A DNA stretch of 13,210 nucleotides from Desulfobacula sp. (GCA_023139225.1 JAGLNZ010000067.1:1-13210), one strand, 5' to 3'; positions 6,368 through 13,210 are shown, counted from the stretch's first letter. Numbers and translations: made by a program. The notes: generated from the letters alone by a model not told the origin.

Positions 6368-7770
6368 TTTTTTACCAGTACTTTGGCTAAGGTTGCTGAT
6401 ATGATTATTTCCTGGCCCTTTTGAATCGTTCTTGGATCCAAAATATATTTATTGTCTTCTATCCTGCCGATGATGGCCGGTGTTGAGCCACGCATGTTGA
6501 TCTCAAGTTTGGATACCGACATGTTTTTAGGTTGAATGGTGATACACCGGGTCGCAAGATTCAGTTCCGGAAATGATCCCCCTCCCGGCCTTGAATTCAT
6601 GTCGGCAATATCAATATCTGCAAGGGAGCCTATATCCTTTTTGATGGTTTTGAATAACAGGTCGGCTTTTTTACAAATATCTTTAAAGGGCACGGTCAAC
6701 ATTCTTAAGGTGGGTATTTTTTGAATAGCTTTTTTTTCATCCCTGTAAAGCTTTAATGTGGATTCAAGGGCGGCAAGGGTCATTTTGTCAATTCGTAGGG
6801 CCCGGGTTAGAGGATTGCTTTTTATTTGATCGATGGTCTTTTTTTGTCCGACAATGATTCCGGCCTGGGGACCTCCTAAAAGCTTGTCCCCGCTGAAGGT
6901 AACAACATCTGCACCGGAACGGACGGAATCTGAAACCGTGGGCTCAAAAGGGAGGCCGTATTTTGAGAAGTCAATCAAGGTTCCGGATCCAAGATCTTCC
7001 ATGACCGGAATGCTTTTATCCTTCCCCAGTGCGACAAGATCTTTTAAGGCAACGCTTGCCGTAAACCCTTCGATTTTATAATTACTGGCATGAACTTTTA
7101 AAAAAAGTCCTGTTTTATCAGAAACGGCATTCTCATAATCCCTGAGGTGGGTCCTGTTTGTAGTGCCGACTTCTTTTAAAATACATCCGCTTTTTATCAT
7201 TACATCCGGCACCCGAAAAGACCCGCCGATTTCAACCAGCTCGCCTCTGGATACAACAACCTGTGTGTCTTGGGCCATGGTGTTTAAGGCCAGCAAAACA
7301 GCACCGGCATTATTGTTCACGACTATAGCGCTCTGGGCACCGGTCAGTTCGCAGATCAGTTCATCAACCGCTTCATAGCGAATCCCGCGTTTGCCTGTTT
7401 CAATTTTCAGCTCAAGGTTGGAGTAGGATTGGGCAACCTTTTTTATATTATTCAATGCATCTTCACAAAGAAGAGCCCTGCCCAGATTTGTATGGAGAAC
7501 CACGCCGGTGGCATTAATGACATTAACAAGTCTGGGAGAGATTTTTTCTTTTGCAAGGATTTGTGCTTTTAAAAGGATGGTTTCATCGGATGTTCCGGTT
7601 TCAATATCCGCCAGAATATCTTTTCTTATACTGTCAAGGGCGGATCTTATAGAATCAAGAATCACACTTCGGGGAATATCAAGGAATCGATCCTCCTTTT
7701 TTGCAAGCGTTAGAAGATGATCAACACCCGGCAAATTTTTCAGGCTTTCATGCTTGTCCGAATGTGTCAT
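6364..7770 (-). CDS. selA: L-seryl-tRNA(Sec) selenium transferase
   Basis: 468 residues, close to the E. coli protein (463). SelA is a PLP enzyme that converts Ser-tRNA(Sec) to Sec-tRNA(Sec) using selenophosphate. Diagnostic segments are INATGVVLHTNLGRALL (85-101), YSNLELKIETGKRG (116-129), VNNNAGAVLL (151-160), EDLGSGTLID (258-267) and SGDKLLGGPQAGIIVG (293-308), in which Lys296 is the PLP-binding lysine. The C-terminal domain carries RPGGGSFPE and MRGSTPAIIGRI. The gene appears intact, so the organism probably makes selenoproteins. No selB, selD or tRNA(Sec) gene is in the window. It is the second gene of the operon: an AAAGG SD sits inside the end of the CheD-HDOD gene, and start and stop overlap as ATGA. 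Confidence 0.95.
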   Translation of the reverse strand: MTHSDKHESLKNLPGVDHLLTLAKKEDRFLDIPRSVILDSIRSALDSIRKDILADIETGTSDETILLKAQILAKEKISPRLVNVINATGVVLHTNLGRALLCEDALNNIKKVAQSYSNLELKIETGKRGIRYEAVDELICELTGAQSAIVVNNNAGAVLLALNTMAQDTQVVVSRGELVEIGGSFRVPDVMIKSGCILKEVGTTNRTHLRDYENAVSDKTGLFLKVHASNYKIEGFTASVALKDLVALGKDKSIPVMEDLGSGTLIDFSKYGLPFEPTVSDSVRSGADVVTFSGDKLLGGPQAGIIVGQKKTIDQIKSNPLTRALRIDKMTLAALESTLKLYRDEKKAIQKIPTLRMLTVPFKDICKKADLLFKTIKKDIGSLADIDIADMNSRPGGGSFPELNLATRCITIQPKNMSVSKLEINMRGSTPAIIGRIEDNKYILDPRTIQKGQEIIISATLAKVLVKK

Positions 7771-9134
7771 TTTTTTTGCCTTTGTATATTGAATATATCA
7801 TCATTATTGATGGCGCTGATGGGAATGGCATCAACCAGTTCAGGAAGGTCCGCCATTGTAAAGCCAAGATGATCAAGAGCCTTTTCAAAGCTTTTTGTCT
7901 GCATTTTTTCAAGATCAAATCCTGCATTAAACTTTTCCATTAAAAGATCTGCAAGATAGACGGTGTAAACTATGTCTTTGTTTCCTTTTGTTTTTTCCGG
8001 GGTGTGATGCAGTTGAATAACCTCTGATAACCCATCTGAAAAATTCCATTTTTTGGCCAGAAGAGCACCTGCTTCACTATGGGTGATCCCCAGTAATTTT
8101 TTTTCAGAATCAATAAAGCTTTCATTTTTTTGACTTAACTTCCTGAAAAAAAGAGGGGAGCTGTCTGCGACATATTGATCCAAAATGACTTTGCCGATAT
8201 CATGGAGCAGGCCTGCCGTATAGGCTGATTTTGGAGATGATTTGCCTGATTTTTCTGCAATTTTTTCAGCAGTGGATGCCACGCCCACAGCATGGAAAAA
8301 AAGCCCGCCTTTACATAGGGAATAGCCTGAAGTCCCGGTTTGATTGTAATAATTGTTAACTGCAGCGGTGATAACCGATTTGATCAGCATATCCTCTCCC
8401 ATAAGGAGCACGGCATCTTTTAAGGTATCGATTTTCACCATTCCTGCAAAAAGTGCGGAATTGCATAACTTTAAAGTTTGTCCGGAAAGAACCTGGTCTT
8501 TGGCAAGCTCATCGGTGATGTCCGTAATGTGGTGTTGGGATGACTGAACCATCCTGAATATTTTCAAGGCAGTCTGGGGAATAGGCTTTAATTGATCAAT
8601 TGTGCTAAGAACATTTTCCAGAGACGGAGCAGTAAAATCGCCTTGTGATTTACAAGTGTCTTCCCAGGCAGGATTGATACAGGTTTCGCCTGTATCCATA
8701 TTCAATTCAAGGGTGCATGTAAAAAAACCACCGGTTTCTGATTTAATCGTTTTAATCCCACAGGCCTCAAACATGGATACGACAATATCGGTGGATCTTC
8801 CGCCAATATCAAGATTCATATCCTGCTGGCTTACAGGTCCCACAAGTGCACCACCGGCAATACTGGCCTTTAAATTTTGGGTTCTTGCTCCTAACTTTTT
8901 CAGTTCATTGATAAGCATGGGAACACCGGTGGAGGCATATTTTTCAGGAAAGTCCACACTGGTGACAGAAGGAGGTTCGGGCAGCAGAATATGGATCATG
9001 CCGCCGATTTTTGTTGACTTGTCATACAGAGCAACGCCAAGGCAGGTTCCAAGATAAGCTTGAAATATACTATTTTGTGCTTTGCCGACTTTAAATTGAC
9101 CGGCTGCAATATGTTCAGTTCTCTGATAATTCAT
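7767..9134 (-). CDS. CheD-HDOD fusion protein
   Basis: 455 residues with two domains. Residues 1-160 are CheD, the chemoreceptor glutamine deamidase: LGTCLGVALYD with Cys31, then GGMIHILLP with His48, a Cys-His spacing of 17 as in T. maritima CheD (Cys27, His44), and SIAGGALVG and IGGRSTDIV further on. The triad Thr21 of T. maritima falls on Gln25 here, so activity may be altered. Residues about 170-430 are an HDOD domain (ENVLSTIDQLKPIPQTALKIFRMV, then LCNSALFAG, AVLLMGEDML, GLLHDIGKVIL), a signalling fold found in regulators of motility and c-di-GMP pathways. The HD pair is kept at His311-Asp312. The protein is cytoplasmic. It is the first gene of the operon and a likely sensor/effector head. 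The usual CheD partners (CheC, CheB, receptors) are absent here. The start is fixed by the CheD N-terminus although the SD is poor. Confidence 0.88.
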   Translation of the reverse strand: MNYQRTEHIAAGQFKVGKAQNSIFQAYLGTCLGVALYDKSTKIGGMIHILLPEPPSVTSVDFPEKYASTGVPMLINELKKLGARTQNLKASIAGGALVGPVSQQDMNLDIGGRSTDIVVSMFEACGIKTIKSETGGFFTCTLELNMDTGETCINPAWEDTCKSQGDFTAPSLENVLSTIDQLKPIPQTALKIFRMVQSSQHHITDITDELAKDQVLSGQTLKLCNSALFAGMVKIDTLKDAVLLMGEDMLIKSVITAAVNNYYNQTGTSGYSLCKGGLFFHAVGVASTAEKIAEKSGKSSPKSAYTAGLLHDIGKVILDQYVADSSPLFFRKLSQKNESFIDSEKKLLGITHSEAGALLAKKWNFSDGLSEVIQLHHTPEKTKGNKDIVYTVYLADLLMEKFNAGFDLEKMQTKSFEKALDHLGFTMADLPELVDAIPISAINNDDIFNIQRQKK

Positions 9135-9140
9135 TCTTTA

Positions 9141-9155
9141 TTATTGTTACAATAA
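9141..9155. promoter_or_regulatory. 15-bp perfect palindrome at the start of the CheD-HDOD operon
   Basis: TTATTGT-T-ACAATAA, 7-base arms around one base, starting 6 bases upstream of the operon's first ATG (9134, minus strand). An AAGGATG lies just beyond it. It could be an operator, or an RNA hairpin that affects ribosome binding by changing the distance from AAGGATG to the ATG. There is no other copy in the window that I noticed. Confidence 0.35.
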
Positions 9156-9285
9156 CATCCTTATGTGAAAATAGTATTAGATATCATTAATTATCCAAAT
9201 GTTTCAACCATTATCTTAAGGTGTTGATGCGGATTTGATGAATGATGAAAGCCTTTTTGCAGCCGTTTTATTAATATTTATCCAG

Positions 9286-9312
9286 TCAAGAATTTTTTAT
9301 TTTAGTCGATAC
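9286..9312 (+). promoter_or_regulatory. Possible sigma-28 (flagellar) promoter for the Ca-binding-module gene
   Basis: TCAAGAAT (9286-9293) and GTCGATAC (9305-9312) compare with the FliA consensus TAAAGTTT and GCCGATAA. They match at 5 of 8 and 6 of 8, and the 15-base gap after the TCAA box is the expected distance. Transcription would start near 9320, about 35 bases before the ATG at 9355. The rest of 9135-9354 shows nothing more that can be supported. Confidence 0.3.
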
Positions 9313-9354
9313 CTGTTAAATACAGATGTATCAATTCCAGGGAGGGGACCCATC

Positions 9355-10794
9355 ATGAAAATATTAGATTCCAATATGGTCTTTTCATCGGATAATCATT
9401 TTGGACAAATGGATTTGTCATTAAATGAAAAAACTGAAACAAAAATTATCAGACAGTCTGGTAAAGTTTTAAGGGACACCCAAAATCTTCCACAGGTTCT
9501 AGTAGACAGGGTAAGCATTGCTCAAAAAGAAACGTTTGAATATCAATCCAATTATTGGACTGATATATCAGGCAAATCATCTGTAAAATCTATGGAGTCG
9601 GGTGATACGATTGAGTATGAACAGCAATTTGCAATGGAAAAGCTGATTGGCGGTATCATAAATAAAGATGTAGTCATTAACAGCATTCAAAGAAAAGAGG
9701 ATATCCATCTTTCAGAAGAGAAAAATGCGGAATCCAATGTTTCTGACAGGATAAGCAATTCTGTTCAAACCCGTTTGGCCCAGGGATGGGAAATGTCCGT
9801 CAGACAGACAGACATTCATTTTGAAGAAGAAAAGGTTGGGTTTGTATCCTCCGGAGAGGTGACAACCGAAGATGGAAGGATTATCAATTTCTCCCTTGAT
9901 TACTCCCTTAACAGGACATTTTTATCCAGAACCGAGCATGAAACCATTGTCCAAAGGTGGCAGGAGAGGATTAATTTAATCGATCCTTTAGTGATAAATC
10001 TTGATGGAAAGGCACCACAGCTTTGTGATGCCACATTTGAATTTGATTTAGATGGTGACGGAAAGACGGAAAACATCAGTTTTGTAAGCTCTGGAGCCGG
10101 GTTTCTCGCTTTTGATAAAAACAATGACAATATCATAAATAATGGATCGGAACTTTTCGGGCCCGGTACCGGGAATGGATTTGAAGAGCTGGCTGCCTTT
10201 GATGAGGATCAAAATAACTGGATTGACGAAAATGATGCCATATTTTCAAAATTATCTGTATGGACAAAGGATGAAGCCGGCAAGGAGATGCTTATTTCAC
10301 TCAAGGATGCCGGCATTGGTGCCATTGCATTGGATTATGCCGCCACATTGTTTAATATGACGGAATCTGACAATAAGTTGCAGGGTCAGCTAAAAAGTAC
10401 AGGCATGTTTCTTTTTGAGAACGGGAATGTGGGGTCTATTCACCAGATTGATCTTGCGGCACAGACACCGGGTAAAATAGATAAAGAGGCGGCAAAGCTT
10501 TCTTTAGATAACATGCAGGAACCATTGATGAATGATCCGGAGGTTCTTTTTCCGGCAGCAGTGGCGGAGGACTCATTGCCCAAAGATGGTCCCAATCCTT
10601 TGCAGGATCTTCTTGAGAAAATAGAAAAATTAAAAGAAGAGATGGAACGCCTGTTTGAAAAAATGAATCCTGCATCAAATCAGAATAGATTCAGGCGGTC
10701 AAAACAACGCAATTATATCGGTTTGAATCCGGATACTTCGGCCCTGTTATTTGGTTATAAAGGCCCGATCCGCACACGAAGCCGATACGCATAA
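9355..10794 (+). CDS. Protein with RTX-associated EF-hand-like Ca-binding module
   Basis: 479 residues. The N-terminal 200 residues are hydrophilic and unrecognised, with many charged and Gln/Ser residues and no signal peptide. Residues about 208-335 form a module well known from the ends of large RTX adhesins: DPLVINLDGKAPQL, FEFDLDGDGKTENISF, FLAFDKNNDNIINNGSELFG, GFEELAAFDEDQNNWIDEND, and FSKLSVWTKDEAG. Three DxDxDG-like loops (starting at 231, 254 and 283) should bind Ca2+. Residues 414-437 are Glu/Lys-rich and may form a coiled coil, and the tail is basic. The GGAGGGG SD at 9341-9347 fixes the ATG at 9355; the open frame continues upstream to 9235 but without SD support. No RTX nonapeptides or secretion signal are visible, so it may stay in the cell or be exported without a leader. 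The function is unknown. It is convergent with ilvN, 14 bases apart. Confidence 0.8.
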   Translation: MKILDSNMVFSSDNHFGQMDLSLNEKTETKIIRQSGKVLRDTQNLPQVLVDRVSIAQKETFEYQSNYWTDISGKSSVKSMESGDTIEYEQQFAMEKLIGGIINKDVVINSIQRKEDIHLSEEKNAESNVSDRISNSVQTRLAQGWEMSVRQTDIHFEEEKVGFVSSGEVTTEDGRIINFSLDYSLNRTFLSRTEHETIVQRWQERINLIDPLVINLDGKAPQLCDATFEFDLDGDGKTENISFVSSGAGFLAFDKNNDNIINNGSELFGPGTGNGFEELAAFDEDQNNWIDENDAIFSKLSVWTKDEAGKEMLISLKDAGIGAIALDYAATLFNMTESDNKLQGQLKSTGMFLFENGNVGSIHQIDLAAQTPGKIDKEAAKLSLDNMQEPLMNDPEVLFPAAVAEDSLPKDGPNPLQDLLEKIEKLKEEMERLFEKMNPASNQNRFRRSKQRNYIGLNPDTSALLFGYKGPIRTRSRYA

Positions 10795-10808
10795 ATGAAT
10801 ATTATATT

Positions 10809-11294
10809 TTAAGATTCTTTATAAAGTGCCAATACTCCCGATCTTGCAAGCTTTTTAATGCCAAAGGGTTCGACCAGGCCAAGAAGTTCATCAATGGTAT
10901 CTTCGTTACCGGTTACTTCAAAAATACAATATTGTTGACCTTCATCCATTATTCGGCCTGCAAAGTTTGTGATAATCTGCTTTATTTTATTTTTATTTTC
11001 AGGCGTTGTTTTAACACAAATAAGTGCCATTTCACGTTTTACAGCCTTTTGACCCGTCATGTCCCGCAGCTTGATGACATTGACAAGGCGCTTAATCTGT
11101 TTCATGCATTGTTCAAGCTTAAGCGGATCGGCTTTTGTTGTAATGGTGATTCTGGACATTTTCGGATTGGCTGTGGGTGCACCGCAGATGGTTTCAATAT
11201 TATAGCCTCGTCCGGCAAAAAGCCCTGTGATTCTGGCTGTTACACCGGGTTCATTTTCTACCAGCATTGTAAGTATGTGTTTGTCCTGATCCAT
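10809..11294 (-). CDS. ilvN: Acetolactate synthase small (regulatory) subunit
   Basis: 161 residues with the family's two parts. An N-terminal ACT domain contains HILTMLVENEPGVTARITGLFAGRGYNIETI, the site of branched-chain amino acid feedback. A C-terminal ALS small-subunit domain is seen from REMALICVKT through GRIMDEGQQYCIFEVTG to LARSGVLALYKES. IlvN binds and activates the catalytic subunit IlvB in valine/leucine/isoleucine synthesis. The start is uncertain: an ATG 15 bases upstream (11309) is directly adjacent to AAGGGA, too close to use it, and 11294 gives the common family N-terminus. There is no ilvB or ilvC beside it. The upstream neighbour is a diguanylate cyclase 36-51 bases away, with no terminator between. 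The catalytic subunit is presumably elsewhere. Confidence 0.9.
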   Translation of the reverse strand: MDQDKHILTMLVENEPGVTARITGLFAGRGYNIETICGAPTANPKMSRITITTKADPLKLEQCMKQIKRLVNVIKLRDMTGQKAVKREMALICVKTTPENKNKIKQIITNFAGRIMDEGQQYCIFEVTGNEDTIDELLGLVEPFGIKKLARSGVLALYKES

Positions 11295-11344
11295 AATATT
11301 TAATAGCATTCCCTTATATTCATGGTTATAAATAATTTTTGTTA

Positions 11345-13009
11345 CTACTCTTCAAAGTTGGTAATAATCTTGTTCTTTCCGGCTCTTTTTGCTTTATACA
11401 GGCAGTTGTCCGCATCCGCCACAAGATCTTCAGGAGAAGATGTCTCAGGAAACGAAGACACACCGCCACTGATGGTCTGATATATCCTGTGCTTGGAAAT
11501 CGGTTTTGTACTGCAGAATCGTTTGATCTTTTCACTGTTTTTTACTGCAGCGGCAAGGGTTGTGTCAGGATAGATGATGCAGAATTCTTCACCGCCATAC
11601 CGGCAGGGGATGGCATTACCCCGGACATTATCAATAATCATTGAAGCAATTTCTTTTAATACGGCATCTCCCGTGTCATGGCCGTACCTGTCGTTTACCT
11701 GCTTAAAATTGTCCAGATCGATCATCAGGAAAGAAAGGCTTGTATTATTGGATTGGGCCTTTGCAGTTTCATCTTTTAATGCCTTGTCAAAATAGCGTCG
11801 GTTCATAAGACCCGTCAGCTTGTCTTTATAGGCCAGGGATTCTAAAATCCTGTTTTTCTGAACCAGTTCATCCTGCAGTTTTTTCAATTTGATATGGTTT
11901 TCTATTCTTGCTTTTACTTCGTCCCGGCCAAAGGGCTTGATGATAAATTCAGTGGCCCCGAATTGAAAGCACTGAAACATGATATCTCTGTCTGTTTCAT
12001 TTGCAACGGCAATGATGACAGGTGAGTCGCTTCTCAGAAGATTTCTTACATGCATGCAGACATTGAGCTTATCTTTATTTTCCGAAAGATCTAAAATAAT
12101 AATGTCCGGGGTAGTGACACAAAGATATGTTTCAAGTTCATCAAGGCTGCTGCAGATATTGATACTGGAGTTTAAAAAATTCAATGTTTTTGTCAAAATA
12201 GAGCTTAGGGTATTGTCTTTGCTTAAAATGACCGTTGTTCCTGTAGAATGGGTATTCTCTTTAACAGACACGGATTCTATGATAGCCGCAAGCGCAGGCT
12301 GTGACACCGGTTTTTCAAGAAAATCAATGGCACCGGCCCTGAATCCTTTTCTAAATTGAGATTCATCAATAGTGCCGGAGACAACAATTGTCGGAATGTT
12401 TTTGATCCCCGGTTCTTTGGATAGTTTTTTACAGAATTCAAAGCCATCCATTACCGGCATTTCCACATCAACAAGAATCAGGTCCGGCAGAATATCAGAA
12501 GCAGTTTTTAATCCCTGGTAACCGTCGGAAGCTGTCTTAACATCAAACTTTAATGCTTTTAAATAGGATGCAAGGGTATTTCTGACAGCCTTGCTGTCAT
12601 CAATCACAAGTGCCAGGGGAGTCTGTCTTGTTAGCTGCGGGTGAGAATGATAGGCTTTTTGCAGGGTTCGTTTAAGTCCTTGCTGGTCAAATGGTTTAAT
12701 CAATATGGAGTCAATATCTCTTAAATCCCATTCTGATCGAACATTTTCCTGCTGCATGGATGTGGACACAATAAAAACAGCATTGGAAAGATCAGGGTCT
12801 GATTTTATGCTCTGGACAATTTGGGGGCCGTCCTGGAATTTGGGGAAACACGGACAGACAATCAGTTTGAACCCGCCCTGCTTAGTAAGCCGGTTGATAT
12901 CTGAAATAGTTGAATGAAACAGGCTGACATTAAAATCAGAATCATTTAAAAAGGCTTTATAAACCGATGTAAGCGCCTGGGAATCTTCAATGATTGCTGT
13001 TTTGATCAT
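11345..13009 (-). CDS. Triple-receiver response regulator diguanylate cyclase
   Basis: 554 residues: REC1 (1-122), REC2 (131-247), REC3 (258-375), linker helix, GGDEF (392-550). REC2 is complete, with DD at 137-138, phosphoacceptor Asp181 (LVDVEMPVMDG) and Lys233. REC3 keeps Asp306 (IIILDLSEN) but lacks the usual MP after it. REC1 has Glu8/Asp9 and Lys105 but no Asp at the acceptor position (VCPCFPKF at 51-58), so it should not be phosphorylated. The cyclase motif is GGEEF at 472-476 with DLDNFKQVND at 431-440, so c-di-GMP synthesis is expected. The I-site position reads RGNA instead of RxxD, so product inhibition is probably lost. This resembles PleD-type enzymes with an extra receiver. The frame extends upstream to a TTG at 13099, but 13009 fits the REC start; no good SD is present. 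A histidine kinase partner is not in the window. Confidence 0.92.
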   Translation of the reverse strand: MIKTAIIEDSQALTSVYKAFLNDSDFNVSLFHSTISDINRLTKQGGFKLIVCPCFPKFQDGPQIVQSIKSDPDLSNAVFIVSTSMQQENVRSEWDLRDIDSILIKPFDQQGLKRTLQKAYHSHPQLTRQTPLALVIDDSKAVRNTLASYLKALKFDVKTASDGYQGLKTASDILPDLILVDVEMPVMDGFEFCKKLSKEPGIKNIPTIVVSGTIDESQFRKGFRAGAIDFLEKPVSQPALAAIIESVSVKENTHSTGTTVILSKDNTLSSILTKTLNFLNSSINICSSLDELETYLCVTTPDIIILDLSENKDKLNVCMHVRNLLRSDSPVIIAVANETDRDIMFQCFQFGATEFIIKPFGRDEVKARIENHIKLKKLQDELVQKNRILESLAYKDKLTGLMNRRYFDKALKDETAKAQSNNTSLSFLMIDLDNFKQVNDRYGHDTGDAVLKEIASMIIDNVRGNAIPCRYGGEEFCIIYPDTTLAAAVKNSEKIKRFCSTKPISKHRIYQTISGGVSSFPETSSPEDLVADADNCLYKAKRAGKNKIITNFEE

Positions 13010-13073
13010 AATTTGAATCAGTATCAATCCCTGCCGGATTTGTAAAGCTAAGAATTTGGTGTTTAAGTAATGG

Positions 13074-13099
13074 TTGACACTGCATATTGTATGTGCCAA
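13074..13099. promoter_or_regulatory. Imperfect inverted repeat between cyclase and pilin genes
   Basis: TTGACAC and GTGCCAA arms (6 of 7 matching) flank a 12-base centre that itself contains CATA-TTG-TATG. It lies in the 168-base divergent spacer (13010-13177), 65 bases upstream of the cyclase start and 79 bases upstream of the pilin start, a place where an operator could act on both genes. TTGACA within it is a perfect -35 hexamer for the plus strand, but no -10 box is at 16-18 bases. Nothing else is evident in this spacer apart from the GGAGGG at 13156-13161. Confidence 0.28.
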
Positions 13100-13177
13100 T
13101 TACAATGAACATATTATTTGTTTTCCATTATTCGCTCACGACCAGCCTGAAAAAAGGAGGGCTATCGGATAAAAGGT

Positions 13178-13210
13178 ATGGGGATTAATGAAAATAAAGG
13201 ATTCACCCTT
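13178..13210 (+). CDS. Start of a type IV prepilin-like protein (cut by window edge)
   Basis: Eleven codons, MGINENKGFTL, running into the right edge. A short leader with a basic residue ending in Gly, followed by Phe-Thr-Leu, is the hallmark prepilin peptidase site (G|FTLIEL in most type IV pilins and type II secretion pseudopilins). Cleavage would come after Gly8 and Phe9 would be N-methylated. The GGAGGG at 13156-13161 is 16 bases from the ATG, longer than usual, and AAAAGG is too close, so translation initiation is not well explained. An ATG at 13188 in another frame does not give this motif. It is divergent from the diguanylate cyclase gene. Major pilin and minor pseudopilin cannot be told apart. 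Confidence 0.6.
   Translation, partial: MGINENKGFTL

Noticed and set aside
8602..9057. Plus-strand open frame opposite the CheD domain
   Set aside because: Shadow of the CheD coding frame, with no SD and no protein-like pattern of its own.
9235..9354. N-terminal extension of the Ca-module protein with a hydrophobic stretch that could pass for a signal peptide
   Set aside because: A strong SD (GGAGGGG) points to the ATG at 9355, the upstream TTG/ATG has no good SD, and the extension overlaps the candidate promoter.
10861..10880. GGTTCGACC resembling a tRNA T-arm
   Set aside because: It lies inside ilvN coding sequence, and no acceptor or D-arm partners are found around it.
13010..13099. N-terminal extension of the cyclase to a TTG at 13099
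   Set aside because: The added 30 residues do not look like part of a receiver domain, and REC1 begins exactly at the ATG at 13009.
13080..13100. Sigma-54-like element TTGGCAC...TATGCA on the minus strand upstream of the cyclase
   Set aside because: The GG to GC distance is 14 bases, two more than the strict sigma-54 spacing.
13074..13106. Sigma-70 promoter from TTGACA to TACAAT toward the pilin gene
   Set aside because: The spacer is 21 bases, too long for normal use.

Overview
The window looks like a piece of a chromosome from a Desulfobacterota-type bacterium, most likely a Desulfobacterales sulfate reducer. This is an inference from AT-rich coding, AT-rich spacers, a selenocysteine gene (selA), CheD, HDOD and multi-receiver GGDEF signalling proteins, and the start of a type IV prepilin. 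No rRNA, tRNA, CRISPR array, IS element or phage gene was seen.

Left part (1-3610). The tail of a membrane protein is cut by the left edge. It is followed by an MBL-fold hydrolase (286-1206) and a cyclopropane-fatty-acid-synthase-like SAM methyltransferase (1426-2454). The 778 bases from 2455 to 3232 hold no long gene. On the minus strand they do contain two very short reading frames in tandem (43 and 50 codons). The second is a single-pass membrane microprotein with a well placed Shine-Dalgarno (SD) sequence. A shorter candidate lies on the plus strand (2505-2621), and a hairpin sits between the convergent frames. A PPOx/FMN split-barrel protein follows (3233-3610) and overlaps the next gene tail to tail.

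Centre (3605-9134, minus strand). Five genes are packed in one operon, read in the order CheD-HDOD fusion, selA, degenerate-GGDEF+TPR protein, GmhA-type SIS isomerase, deoxyhypusine-synthase-like protein. Three of the four junctions overlap (4, 4 and 8 bases), so translation is probably coupled. The mix of a chemoreceptor-deamidase fold, selenocysteine synthesis, sugar-phosphate isomerisation and a DHS fold is unusual. It is the best candidate in the window for an undescribed functional association.

Right part (9135-13210). A divergent gene encodes a protein with an RTX-associated Ca-binding (EF-hand-like) module but no RTX repeats, behind a possible sigma-28 promoter. Convergent to it is an ilvN gene without ilvB next to it, preceded by a triple-receiver diguanylate cyclase (11345-13009). 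Divergent from the cyclase, at the right edge, are the first 11 codons of a type IV prepilin-like protein with a G|FTL cleavage site.

Signalling dominates: CheD-HDOD, a dead GGDEF with TPRs, and an active REC-REC-REC-GGDEF. Chemotaxis, surface motility and c-di-GMP are plausible themes, but nothing in the sequence proves that these genes act together.
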